A DNA stretch of 64,000 nucleotides, taken from Triticum aestivum. Its lineage: Eukaryota > Streptophyta > Magnoliopsida > Poales > Poaceae. The notes beneath the pieces were generated by a model, which saw nothing but the letters and a program-made list of their open reading frames with translations, was not told the origin of the DNA and did not search any database. The stretch covers positions 21,804,579 through 21,868,578 of the forward strand of contig NC_057811.1 in assembly GCF_018294505.1 (NCBI RefSeq), given 5' to 3'. Positions 34,994-45,071 of the stretch are shown one piece after another; within the stretch, counting starts at the first letter, position 1; each line of letters starts with the position of its first letter. Made by a program: the position numbers and the translations under genes.

Positions 34994-36511
34994 ATGTCTG
35001 GTCTTAAGATAAACTTCGACAAGAGTGATGTGGTGGTGATGGGCTACTCTCCGGCTGAGTTGCTTGCCATTGCCAACCGGCTTAACTGCCGCCTCGGCTC
35101 CTTTCCCACGACCTACCTGGGAACGCCCATAAGTGACTCTCGGCTCACCGTCGCGGACTTGCGCCCGACTGTGACCAAGCTCCAGACGCGCATCGAGCCT
35201 TGGCAGGGTAGATGGTTGTCAAAGGCGGCTCGGACCATTCTCATTAACTCATCCCTCTCCAGTCTCCTCCTGATCCTCATGAGCTTCTACAGCCTCCACG
35301 AGACCCTGCACCATGAGATCGCCAAAGTTCAGTCCCGCTTTTATTGGGCTGGCGACAACAATAAGCAGAAATACCATATGGTTAGCTGGCCGGACATCTG
35401 CAAGCCTAGGGATCAAGGAGGCCTCGGGATCATGTGCTCCAAGCGCATGAATATCGCCCTCCTATCCCGCTGGCTCTGGCGGATCTCGCAAGGCCAGGGG
35501 GGCCTCTGGCTTGACATCATCCGGAACAAGTATCTGCGTGGCCAACCCCTTGCCTTTTGTCAGAGATCTGGTGGCTCGCAGTTCTGGCAGTCGGTCGTCC
35601 AGCTGCTCCCTATCCTTCGCATCGGGACATCCATCTCGGTGGGGTCCGGATTGGCGACATTGTTCTGGTTTGACAGATGGGCTGGAGACTCCCCCTTCGC
35701 CGCGCGCTTCCCCGACCTCTTCTCCATCGCAGTAGAACCATTGATCTCTGTCGAGAGGGCCCTTATTGACCTAGGGCGCCTTGCTTTTCGGAGGCCCTTT
35801 GGCCCCCCGGAATCCGCCTCTTGGCGTGAGTTACTGGACTGCGTTGCTCTTCACGAGCCTGTGGTGGACAATGGCCCTGACCATGTGAGATGGCGTCTCG
35901 AACCATCGGGCCAATTCTCCACCAAGTCTCTGTACCAGGCCATCGCTCCCTCCTCTGCCCCTCCCCCCCCCCCTTCGACGTTGTGGTCCATCCTCCTGCC
36001 CCTGAAAATCCGGATCTTCATGTGGCAGTGGATTCGCGGTCGACTCCCGTCTGGCGTCGAGGTTCGCAAGCGCAATGGTCCGGGCTCCGGCCTCTGCCCG
36101 CTTTGCGGCGTCCCCGAAGACTCGAATCACATCTTCTTCTCCTGTGTATCCGCGCAATTCGTGTGGAGCTGCTTCCGTGACGTGGTGGGTGGAAATTGGT
36201 GTCACACCAACTTCCCCGACCTATATGACGAGCTCCAGTCCTCCCCCTTGACTTCTCGCCACATTAGGTGGCTTGAGATTGGTGTCATCGCTTGGACCCT
36301 CTCGACGATCCGCAATAAGCTTGTGATCCAGCGTGCTCCTCTTCGACGGGCTACTGACGCTATCTTCAAACTGTCTGGTTTCTTGCAGCTTTGGCGGCCG
36401 CTTAGCCGCCCCCAGGACCGCGACGCCATCTCAGCCTTCATCGCCGACCTACGCTCGATGACCGTCCGCCTGTCTCCACCGCCCCCGCCGCCCCCGCCGG
36501 AACCCGACTAG
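34994..36511 (+). CDS. LINE 2 ORF2 C-terminal part (RT thumb, zf-RVT)
   Basis: 505 codons, uninterrupted to the stop. The start ATG at 34994 lies inside the conserved SGLKINFDKSDVVVMG motif that follows the palm domain, so the protein is truncated at exactly the LINE 5' end and the ATG is incidental. Landmarks are TTYLGTPISD, LINSSLSSLLLILMSFY, KYHMVSWPDICKPRDQGGLGI (about residues 125-146), LPLKIRIFMWQW (about residue 336), and the zinc motif CPLCG...SNHIFFSC (about residues 366-384). It ends with a Pro-rich tail. Base use is GC-rich, unlike LINE 1, so the two belong to different families. The catalytic aspartates are missing and no activity is expected. Confidence 0.85.
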   Translation: MSGLKINFDKSDVVVMGYSPAELLAIANRLNCRLGSFPTTYLGTPISDSRLTVADLRPTVTKLQTRIEPWQGRWLSKAARTILINSSLSSLLLILMSFYSLHETLHHEIAKVQSRFYWAGDNNKQKYHMVSWPDICKPRDQGGLGIMCSKRMNIALLSRWLWRISQGQGGLWLDIIRNKYLRGQPLAFCQRSGGSQFWQSVVQLLPILRIGTSISVGSGLATLFWFDRWAGDSPFAARFPDLFSIAVEPLISVERALIDLGRLAFRRPFGPPESASWRELLDCVALHEPVVDNGPDHVRWRLEPSGQFSTKSLYQAIAPSSAPPPPPSTLWSILLPLKIRIFMWQWIRGRLPSGVEVRKRNGPGSGLCPLCGVPEDSNHIFFSCVSAQFVWSCFRDVVGGNWCHTNFPDLYDELQSSPLTSRHIRWLEIGVIAWTLSTIRNKLVIQRAPLRRATDAIFKLSGFLQLWRPLSRPQDRDAISAFIADLRSMTVRLSPPPPPPPPEPD

Positions 36512-36707
36512 ATGCTTGTTGGGCTCCCCGGCTCTTTTCTTTTAGTTTTTTGGGCTTGTTGAGCTGTGCCCTCAGCAGAACCTTCGTACTTGTGTGTGAG
36601 ACTTGGGGTGCGTGTGTTTAAACTAGTCCATGTATGTGTGCTCTTTGGCGGTTTGCTTTATTTATAAAGCGGGCCGAAAGCCTTTTTCGGTAATTTTGAC
36701 TGCCAGA

Positions 36708-37540
36708 GTGATTTTGTGGTCTTGCTGTATGGAACTAGTCAGGTACTAAAAAAAATTTAGGAGAGGTACTGATCTATTCTGTGAGCTACAACAAAATTTA
36801 GGAGATGGCAGTGGCAAGGTATGGGATCTTCTGCTGTGGTAGAGGATGATGTAGAGTATGGACTAATGGTTGCCTGTTCGTTGGATCATTGGGCTACTGA
36901 GGATGAAATAGTGTGGTATTTACACTCTACCGTTGGCATAGTACAGTCCAAGCCCAATAAATGGAATTATATTCTTACAGCTGGGAGATATGATTTGCAC
37001 AAGATAAAAAAAGTGTCAGATGGTCGGTACGTAATACATTCAAGTCTAAGAGCATCAAGTGGTTGAGTCATGTTCCTATATATGCCAGTGTAGTTTATCG
37101 ACGCATGGTTCGCCTAGGAGTAGTAGCTTTCCTAGAGTCAACAAAGCTGAATGTGACTCAAGATATGGAGAAGGACCGTAGCCTTGATCATGACAGAAAT
37201 TTACTGGCACTCGATTGTTACATATATGGTGATCCATGGGAATATGATGCACTGGGAATTGAGGCAAAGCGAGTGCAGGGCACTGACGAGGCATCTGCCC
37301 CGGGTGGACGCGACGTGTGTTCGTCGTGTGGGCAAGATTGCGGCGACGTGCAGGCAACAACGACGTGGCAAGCGTGTGCACACAGTTATGCTTATCCACT
37401 CGTGCGCGACTCTTTGCATAGCACACACACTTTGTCATAACAAGCAGTGTGCCCAACTTCACAGTAGAGCACACATTTCTCACCACACAATCCATGTGCG
37501 TTGCGACAAGTTAATTCCCTCACACCTACCTCCGCTGCAA
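36708..37540 (+). other. unrecognised sequence with small open frames
   Basis: It holds an 81-codon frame (36821-37066, MGSSAVVEDDVEYGLMVAC...) directly followed by a 125-codon frame (37063-37440) and an overlapping one (37184-37771). None has a motif I recognise. It could be part of a Helitron ending at 39182 or a decayed gene. Confidence 0.3.
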
Positions 37541-37544
37541 TCAC

Positions 37545-38032
37545 ATGCCTCCTTTCTCCTTCCTCTTGCTGCCTCCAAATCCTCCTTCTCGCCCACCTCC
37601 GCTGCTCTCCGAACAACTAATGATCTCCGAAAGTCAAATTGTGATCACACAGGCGGATGTGGCCACTACCATGGCCGAACGCGACGCAGATGCCCCGATA
37701 GCACGCATGGATGGAGCAGCGGTTATGCTGGCGCGTGCAGAAGAGGTCACAGTCATCGCACACACGGTTGAGGTCGTTTCTGGTGCCCCACGCATGGAAG
37801 AGGCTGCGGCCACTGCCGCACGCGCCGATGATGCCACGGACGCCACCTCGCCACTCTCGCCACCACTACGCGGAAGAAGAAGATCATCAAATAGCTTACG
37901 AAAAATCAAGGACATGATCTGTGCACAAAATGGTGTCATTCCCTCCTTCCAAGAAGGGATCTTGCAACGGGCTAGGGATTATTTTAACGCAAAGGGCATC
38001 GAGCTCAAGGAAGTAATTAGAGTAGCCATGCG
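37545..38032 (+). CDS. hypothetical protein, first exon candidate
   Basis: The frame 37545-38099 has an Ala-rich central part and a basic stretch (PPLRGRRRSSNSLRKIKDM) followed by a globular-looking segment (IPSFQEGILQRARDYFNAKGIELKEVIRVAM). A strong donor (CGG|GTGAGT) at 38032-38033 suggests the exon ends there; the rest of the frame to 38099 loses protein-like character. I do not recognise the family. The ATG at 37545 is the first in frame; 37623 (MISESQIVITQADVATTMAE) is an alternative. I could not identify a second exon with confidence before 39182. It may be a captured gene fragment, since a Helitron terminus lies 1.1 kb downstream. Confidence 0.35.
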
Positions 38033-38099
38033 GGTGAGTTTGATCAGGAGACAATGGTTGGGTCACTCTCTTATAGACTTGCTGACTTCCTTTTATTGA

Positions 38100-39150
38100 T
38101 TTGGCACATGCATGCGTACATGATTTGGCACACCTTTTCGTTCTTGCTATTGTCCATCTCATGCATAAAACGTGAATGCATGTAAAGTGTTGTAGCTAAT
38201 CATGCGTAATTATCTTCCCATCTATCCTTTCTCATGCAAAACCTAGAATACTAGATTTATGAACCACCGGACTGAATGGGGTGTCTTACGATATATAACC
38301 GGCGGCGCCATGTCCTACCATCAGGTGCTTGGCTGCTTCTCAAGGCCCACCTATGTAACATGCCAGCATGATACGACGCCTCTCCCTCCATCCAGGTGCG
38401 TATAAACATGCGTGCAAATATTTTTATCCACTCTAATATTTACATCTCAAAATGATCGGTTGTTTTTCTTCTGATCCACATATATGCAACGACGTGCATC
38501 GGGTAAGATGCAAAACTTCTACCAATCTATGCATCTCCAGTCTCCTTCTCATTTTTTTTTCTTAATTAAGCATATACCATGCATGCACTGGAGAATGTAG
38601 ATATATACCATCAACAAAAGAAACAGGAACATTGCGAGATCATGCCGTATTACTTCTCGTAGTAGTAGTATGTATCACTTATTAATAACTTACTAACTCA
38701 TGATGTGATACAGTTTTCCATTACGAGATCATCGATGCAGAAAGATAATGAGGAGTTTGGTCTTTTTTTAATAGTTTCCTTTCGTTGATCTCAGCATGAT
38801 CTAATAAGGAGAACTCATTTCAATATGACATATCAAATGCAAGACATCCATAAACTCATTTTGTGCACTGTACTTCGCAAACTTTAGAACAAATGATATC
38901 ACAAGTTTGATGTGCAGAATAGATATCATCACAAAAAACTCTCCTGCTCACGAAAATGACATCTTTCCAAAGATGCGGTAGTAACAGCAGCACAACATAT
39001 AAATATACACAGGAAAAATAATGTTCTTTTCAAATATATCAGTACCAATTTTTAAAATAATAATGGCGTCCCACGTTTGTTAGACATAGACTAAATTCAA
39101 TATCTACAAACAATTTGATATATTTTTAAAATATGTACTATTTAATAAAC
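38100..39150. other. AT-rich stretch, nothing recognised
   Basis: No open frame of note, no inverted terminal repeats and no similarity to other parts of the window that I could see. Several ATGCATGCA runs and (A/T)-rich tracts occur. It probably belongs to the Helitron ending at 39182. Confidence 0.4.
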
Positions 39151-39153
39151 TAG

Positions 39154-39182
39154 CCCGTGCGAACGCACGGGTTAACGACTAG
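39154..39182 (+). mobile_element. Helitron 3' terminus
   Basis: A perfect 8-bp stem (CCCGTGCG-AA-CGCACGGG, 39154-39171) is followed 7 bases later by CTAG (39179-39182) and a host T. This is the standard 3' end of plant Helitrons. I did not find the matching TC start, so its length is unknown; it may reach back to about 36.7 kb. Confidence 0.6.
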
Positions 39183-39356
39183 TTATAACAAGTGCTCCTC
39201 CGACAACAAGGATGAGTAGCTCAGCATCCATAGTGTAAGGTCCCTAGTTTAGGTAATTATGAAATGAGACGTGCGATAGGATGTTTAATTACATAGGTAA
39301 TGGATGTTTACTTCGATTATGCAATGCCATGTGAAATGATGTCACCACGGTCAGAG

Positions 39357-39565
39357 TTTTTTTTTTTGCGAGGAAAACTTCCGATCTATTCATCAACTGA
39401 AAAGGAAGTACAAAGAACGTAAGAAGTAAAAAAAAACATCTAGATCCGTAAACCACCTAGCGACGAATACAAACACTGGAGCGAGCTAAAGGTGCGCCAT
39501 CATCATCACCCCTCCCTCATCGGAGCCGGAAAAACCTTGTTGCAGTAGATAGTCGAGAAGTTGTC
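39357..39565 (-). mobile_element. short non-LTR 3' tail (LINE or SINE), minus strand
   Basis: On the minus strand it ends in GATCGGAAGTTTTCCTCGC followed by an A-run (39357-39369). Upstream are GTGTTTGTATTCGTCGCTAGG and CTTCTTACGTTCTTTGTACTT. This looks like the 3' tail of a non-LTR element common in Triticeae intergenic DNA. It lies just before the F-box relic and may have replaced its first codons. No clear target duplication was seen. Confidence 0.5.
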
Positions 39566-39589
39566 GTGCCAACCGCTCCTTTCTCCGGT

Positions 39590-40559
39590 AGTACTGCAAG
39601 CACCACACCCCGCCCCTCCTCGGATTCCTCGATTTTCGCCGAGTCTTCCACCCCGCCGAGCCGCCTCACCCCTCCGCCTCTGCAGGCAACGCCGTCGCCC
39701 TCGCCGCTGACTTCACCTTATCCTTCCTCCCCGTCCCATCCCGTGACTGGGCCATTTCAGACATCTGCGAGAGTCGCGTCCACCTTGGCAGGTGAGACTA
39801 TGCGAAGATGGTGGTGTGCGATCCCTTGCACCGGCGGCACCTCCTGCTTCCCCTAATCCCTGAATTCGACGAGTGGGTTCGTTCGGTGAACAAGCCACAC
39901 ACGTTTGGACTGCAGTTCTTCCTCATGGGCAGTGATGAGGAGGCTTCCGAAGAGACATTTTTCAGAGTGATATATGCGACAGCCAGCCAACCTAAGGAGG
40001 TTCTCTTCGTCTTCTCTTCCAGCACCGCACAATGGCGAGCTACTACATCGACAATGTGATTGGATTTCTCCGGCTGGCTCGAGTATGCATATGGCTACTT
40101 GTATAAGGTGACAAAGTGCAGTCAGAAGTTGCAAGTGCTTGACACTCGCAGTATGGAATTCTCACACAGGGACCTCCCACCGGAAGCCAGAGCCAGATGG
40201 TCTTCTCATGTGCAGGCTAGCCATTGTGAAGGCAGGGGAGGGCATCATTGGGATGTTTGTTTACTAGATCACACATCTGACCTCATTTATTTTATTAGGC
40301 CAAACGATGGTGGAAGTTCCGGCCAGTGACAGTTGGAGAAGACAATCTCACTCGATCTTCTCAGTACTCTTTCCCAGAGAGTTCCTCACAGAGGAAACTG
40401 TACCTACACCATCGTGGAAGCCCATCGACTGATGCTAGCCTTTTCTCAATGGACGTCAAGACATTCCAGCTTGAGAGGGTGTTTGGTTCCAACTATAACA
40501 GGCTTTGCCTGTGGGCATATAACAACTTTCCACCATTCTTGTCGACAGACTGTAGGTAA
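39590..40559 (+). pseudogene. F-box family protein pseudogene (F-box domain missing)
   Basis: The plus-strand reading gives a protein of the large grass F-box family: LLGFLDFRRVFHPAEPPHP, ...AADFTLSFLPVPSRDW, KMVVCDPLHRRHLLLPLIP, then VFSSSTAQWRA, FSGWLEYAYGYLYKV, LQVLDTRSMEFSHRDLPPE, and after a frameshift near 40310 ASLFSMDVKTFQLERVFG and NNFPPFLS. The N-terminal F-box (about 45 residues) that would bind SKP1 is absent. Premature stops lie near 39794 (GR*DYAKM), at 40057-40059 and at 40327-40329. Working members recruit substrates to SCF ubiquitin ligases. The relic lies 5.6 kb from SKP1. The last codons run into TGTAG|GTAACG, which may be a splice donor to a 3' exon. The assignment rests on motif memory. 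Confidence 0.7.
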
Positions 40560-41076
40560 CGTTTCCGTTGCATCCTAGTTAGTTTCTTTCCTTCATAGTT
40601 TTTACACAGGCTGTATGTTGCTTGATAGTTTGTTACTCTGATCGCAATTTTTGTTTACATGGTTTGTAGTTGTCACCTTTTCTTTGTTGTGACTAAGCTG
40701 ATCAAGCTCAGGAACATAATTTTGGTTTATTTGTTAGTCTGTTGTAATTGCCACTCTAAGGTGATTACGGAAGCACAAGGAAGGTTTGTGGACAGTACAA
40801 CTAACATTTTAGTAGCATCTTGAAATAGTAAGAAATAGACCGCGACAAATATTGTTGGTTTTATGGCCAAACTAATGCAGAATTAAAGAACACTGCTGCC
40901 ACAGTTCACCTTTGGTTTGTTTCCCCTTATTCCTGACTTATCTTGTCCACCTTCATGATTTGTATCTTTACTTTTACATGACTTTTCTGGCTGTGTACTC
41001 CAACTTGTATTGCAAATGGCAGTGAAAACACCAGAAAGCAAGTACATGATGTTATATATCTCAAATTCCATCTTTA
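40560..41076 (+). repeat. F-box 3' flank, paralogous to 48430-48740
   Basis: It aligns with 48430-48740 (ACTGCTGCCACAGTTCACCTTTGG against ACTGCTACCACGGTTCACCTTGGG; TTGTATTGCAAATG against TTGTATTACGAATG; CAAATTCCAT). It is probably intron or 3' UTR of the F-box gene. It is interrupted at 41076 by the composite Helitron and continues at 45072. Confidence 0.65.
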
Positions 41077-41783
41077 TCTTTACCTAATAATAAAAAAAGT
41101 TGGGTTTCTGGCCGTCCTTCGTCGTTAGTGATTTTGCATAAAAGTCCCTCGGTTTATAAGAAATTAACCCGCATTCCCTTTTTAAGTGGCACTCTGGAGA
41201 AACGTTTCATTTTTTCATAAAAACCCCTCCATTTTTAGAAACTATGCCCGCGACCCTTATCTTTTATTGGACTGGCTCACCACTGCGAGCCTCGCCTCTT
41301 ATCATGTCGTTCTCTACCACCGGGCATGCGCCGCCGCTTGCCGCCGGCGTCGCGGCGGGCGTCCACGCGGAGGCGGGCAGGAGATCCATGTTAAAGGTTG
41401 GTTGCAGCGGAGGCCTTGACAGGAAGACTCGAGGCGGTGTGAGCGCACGAACGACAGGGGCTCGTGCAGGAGGCGAAGACCGGCGGGGAAGTTTAGAGGG
41501 GCGGCTGATGTGGACAGTCTGAGGAGGCGGCGGTCTGAGCTGGCCGGAGCGCACGGACGACGGCTCTGCTTGCCGGCTGCGGCCGGAGGCGGATGGGGCT
41601 GGCTCGGGAGATCCCGTCGGGCGCGAGAGGAGTCTGGAGGAGAAGGCCAGGCGTGGTTTGGCCGGCGCGAGAGGAGGCTGGAGGAGAGGGCCGCCGAGTT
41701 CGTAGGAGGAAGAAGCTCTGTGTTCGCCAATATCTCGGGCGTGCGCCATTGGTGTGCTAGAGCTGACGCTTCCTGTTCGAGAG

Positions 41784-43062
41784 GAGTTAATTGCACGTTG
41801 GTACCACACTTGCGCACCTACTCACGAATCAGTATCATTAGTCATTTTTTTTTGCCATGCAGTGTCAACTCTAAGCCTAAGTGTTGCAAAACAGTCTGAC
41901 AGCCGTATAAGCACGTATTGACGGTGTATCTGACCGCTGGGACCCGTGCGTCAGGGCTGACGTGGCATGCTCTTTTACAAAAACGACCCTTACTTTTTAT
42001 TTAATCACGCATATAGCCGTACAGGAGCTCCCTAAGCTCCACGGCCTCACCCGCCTCCGCGCCGCGGTGGGCTCCTGCGACGAGGGCGGCCGCCTCGGCG
42101 GCGCGCACGGCGGCGAACGAGTCGGCGCGGCGCTGGGAGAGGAGGTGCACGACGGCCATCTTCTTGCAGCGGCGCCAGGCGTCGCCGTAGGCCCAGCGCG
42201 CGGCGACGGCGGGGCCGAGCGCGGCGGGGTGGCGCGCGAGCCAGGCGCCGAGCAGCTCGCCGCCGGGGAGCACGGCGGAGGGCGCGGCCGGGTGCGTGCC
42301 CATCCAGAGCTCCGCGTAGGGGCGGGCCTCGTCGATTTCGGCGGCTGAGAGGCGCGCGCCGTCGGCGCGGGTGTCGATCTCGGAGTCGGTCCGCGCGTGC
42401 GGGGTGTGGGGCCGCGACGTCGACAAGGCCGAGCTGCGGCGCCGCGTCGTCATGCCGCTCTACGCGCGGAGGGCCGTCGCCGCCGCCGTCGCCGAGAAGG
42501 ACGAGGCCGCCGGCGTGGCGGCCGCCGCGGCGGCGAGGGACGAGGCGGTGGGGGGCGCGGAGGCGGAGGATGGGCGCGGGGGGCAGCGGCGGCGGCAGCT
42601 CCGGCGAGGAGTCCTCGGGCGGCGTCTCGTCGTTCGGCGGGGAGGCCTCGGGCGGCGCCGGCGGGGAGGGGGAGGGCGCGGTGGAGGGAGCGCGGGGCGG
42701 AGCAGGGTGGGAGCAGGGAGAGGGGCCCGGAGCTCCGGCGAGCCAGCGACGGGGCTCCGTCGAGGGGAGGCCGGCGAGGTCGAGGCGACGGGGCTCCGGC
42801 GAGCCAGCGACGAGGCTCCGGCGAGGTCGCGGCTTTGAGCGATTAAATTTATAACAAAGGGGTTTTCTGCAAAAAATATGCCAAGTTGGCTGTTGACATG
42901 CGGGCCCCGCTGGTCAGATACATCATCAATACGTGTTTATACGTGGCTTAATCTGTTTTGCAACACTTAGGCTTAGAGTTGGCACTGCATGGCAAAAAAA
43001 ATGATTAATGATACTGATTCGTGAGTAGGTGCGCAAGTATGGTACCAACGTACAATTAACTC
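41784..43062. mobile_element. Mutator-like element with long inverted repeats (Pack-MULE type)
   Basis: The left arm (41784-41894) and right arm (42953-43062) are about 110-bp inverted repeats starting GAGTTAATTG(C/T)ACGTTGGTACCA. The flanking 9-mers GTTCGAGAG (41775-41783) and CTTGGAGAG (43063-43071) match at 7 of 9 positions and fit a mutated 9-bp target duplication. It has no transposase. The GC-rich interior includes a captured exon fragment, the mark of Pack-MULEs. Confidence 0.75.
42178..42360 (-). pseudogene. captured mannose-6-phosphate isomerase exon fragment
   Basis: Inside the minus-strand frame 42001-42453 the sequence AEIDEARPYAELWMGTHP, then AAPSAVLPGGELLGAWLARHP and ALGPAVAARW matches the N-terminal region of plant type I phosphomannose isomerases (PYAELWMGTHP is characteristic). 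That enzyme interconverts mannose-6-phosphate and fructose-6-phosphate. After ...ARW the similarity ends, before the zinc-ligand region, so the fragment cannot be active. It lies wholly inside the Mutator-like element and is best read as a transduplicated piece of a gene located elsewhere. The rest of the interior, for example the frame at 42371-42838, is not recognised. Confidence 0.65.
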
Positions 43063-44268
43063 CTTGGAGAGAGAAAAGAGAGGGTGAGGAGAGCGGGAGA
43101 GGAGACCGGAAGGGGAGGGAGAAGCGCGGGGTGGGATGACTCACCGGCGGGGTCCTGCTGCAGATCGTGACATTGCAGGTCGATCAGGCGTGACGGAGGC
43201 GATTCGGTGCTCCATGGGGCGGAGCTCCATGGGTCTCTTCCTGTTCGAGAGAGAAAAGAGATGGTGAGGAGAGATGGGAGACCAGTGAAGAGAAGCGTGA
43301 AGCTCACCGGGCGGGGGGCCGGGTCCTGCTGCTGCTGCAGATCGGGCCTCAAGCTCCTGCGAGGGCTCTCGCGTCAAGGCTGCGGGAGAGGGGCGCCTGG
43401 GAGGGAGGGGGAAGCTGCGCTTTGTGGACGACGACGCAAGGAGGCGCTCGGGCGCGTGGGATCTCTCGAAGAGGGAGGGCGTTAGAAATTGTCAACTGAT
43501 TTAATCCATCCAGCTTGACTACCTGGGTGTTAGCCGCCTTGCGCGAACACACACACGTCCACCGCTGGGACCCATGCACCGCCTACCTCATCTGCTTCAG
43601 CCTTGTCTCTTCTGTCCAGTTGTTTCTTTCCATCGATCCATCCACATGTGAGTATGTGACCTTATCTCTCCTCCATAGCACCCGTCGACAAAAAACAAGT
43701 TCATGGGCCTCATGGTTCCAAGGTGCTGTTCATGGAATGAGCAGACATTTGCTTAGCAATCGGAACATACACGAGCCTTCCTTTCCTTCAAAATACAAAG
43801 CTTCTTAAGAAAATGCCGAATAAAAATAGTACCTACGCATCGAATTAAAATGGGGTTGGTAACAGATCATCCACAGAACAGACCAAGATAGCTCATGGAA
43901 GGCAATGCATTGGGTATCATTGCCCTTCCGAAATTGTAGTACACATATGCTAAATGTCAAACATTCAGTACAAATTATTATATGTTTGCTCGTGAGAAGA
44001 TAAAACCGACATAAAAGAAATTATCGTCTTGCAATAAGTAAAATCAAGACTCCAGGTCCCAGCAAATTACCATGCCAGTGATGGCGGGCAGCAAGCCGGC
44101 TGCAGCAACGCGGGCTGCTGCAACAAGGGGTTGCAACAGTGGTTGTCGGTATTGGCGAGCCGGCTACAGCGACAAGGCACACGAGGATAGATGAGGAACT
44201 ACAAGTGTGATGACCTGTGTGAAACCTATAACCAAAGTAATAATGCATACAACTCTGACTATATAAAA
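43063..44268. other. Helitron interior, no gene recognised
   Basis: It contains a purine-rich segment with local duplications (TTCGAGAGAGAAAAGAGATGGTGAGGAGAG-like at about 43065-43100 and 43240-43275) and short frames without recognisable motifs. It may hold further captured fragments. Confidence 0.35.
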
Positions 44269-45071
44269 TCTATACCTACTAATAAATTACGAACGCTTTT
44301 GCCCGCCCGTCGCATCATTTTGCGGAAAACCCCTTACTCTTTCTTGAAAACAACTCGCTGACCCGGTTTAAGTAATTCGAGAGAAAACGTTTTACTGTCT
44401 GCAGAAAACCCCCTGTAGTTTTCTCAAATCAACCCGTGGTCCAGGTTTAAGTGACTCGAGAAAAACGGTTCGTTCTTTGCAGAAAACACCCTGACATTTG
44501 GTGTAATTAACCCGCAGTCAATTGATATGTTTTTCAAAATAGACATATCTTTTAAACCGCAACTTCAGTTTTAACATATTTTATATGTAATTTGATTAAA
44601 AAATGTGTGTAGAATACAAATATGATGTTATTTTACCTATTAATATTTTTAAAATATATATTAAATGTGCAGCCTTAATCAATAATGCATGATCCACCTC
44701 TCTTTAGTATCGGAGTAGACCCGGATTGGAAATGAATACCTCGGTAAAATTGGATTGGAGACGAAAAAAATTATCTACAACAACACATGGACGTGTTGGC
44801 AAAACCTCGCATGGGAAAAAGAAAAGCAAATTTCTCATCTTATGCGGAGAGAGAGAGAGACGCCTTAGAATTGATCACATTCAAACGCGTTGTGATTGTA
44901 TCAGCATTGAGGCCACCGTCGGCAAGGGTGGGAAAAGAATAAGCGGCAACATAGATAGAATGCTCTGTTCAAATAAATAACATGGACCTATTGGGGTCTT
45001 GAGTCACAATTATTGTGTTAGGGACGTGTGTTATTTTTCCTCCCGTTGCAACGCACGGGCTCTTTTGCTAG
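44269..45071 (+). mobile_element. inner Helitron-type unit, 803 bp
   Basis: A second start (A|TCTATACCTACTAATAAAT, 44269) lies upstream of the single 3' hairpin and CTAG end. The sequence after it (ATTTTGCGGAAAACCCC, then AACCCGTGGTCC) has the same plan as that after 41077. So the 803-bp unit is a complete Helitron by its ends, either nested or the original element extended to the left. Confidence 0.55.

Larger units (their letters stand above)
34776..36690 (+). mobile_element. LINE 2, 5'-truncated, with a 217-bp non-LINE 5' extension
   Basis: LINE coding sequence (34994-36511) and a 3' UTR ending near 36690 are flanked by a 17-bp direct repeat with one mismatch (TAATTTTGAC(C/T)GCCAGA at 34759-34775 and 36691-36707), taken as the target duplication. 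The paralogous sequence near 45700-45740 continues across this point without the element. The 3' end lacks a clear A-tail. Positions 34776-34993 are not LINE but a mosaic of local sequence (see separate entry). Confidence 0.75.
41077..45071 (+). mobile_element. composite Helitron, 3995 bp
   Basis: It starts TCTTTACCTAATAATAAA after a host A (41076) and ends with hairpin CCCGTTGCAACGCACGGG (45042-45059), then CTAG (45068-45071) before a host T. The paralogous DNA at 48722-48745 (CAAATTCCATTGAAGTGAATA) reads straight across this point, matching CAAATTCCATCTTTA|TTGAACTTAATA when the element is removed. Inside are a Mutator-like element with a captured gene fragment and a second Helitron 5' terminus at 44269. 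No Rep/helicase gene is present, so it is non-autonomous. Confidence 0.6.

Noticed and set aside
36821..37440. Two adjacent frames as a two-gene unit
   Set aside because: No homology, no consistent codon bias and no splice logic were visible; kept only as unrecognised sequence.
41264..41817. Long overlapping minus frames (181 and 167 codons)
   Set aside because: GC-rich composition gives open frames in several phases, and no recognised motif was seen. They could be captured fragments but are not supportable.
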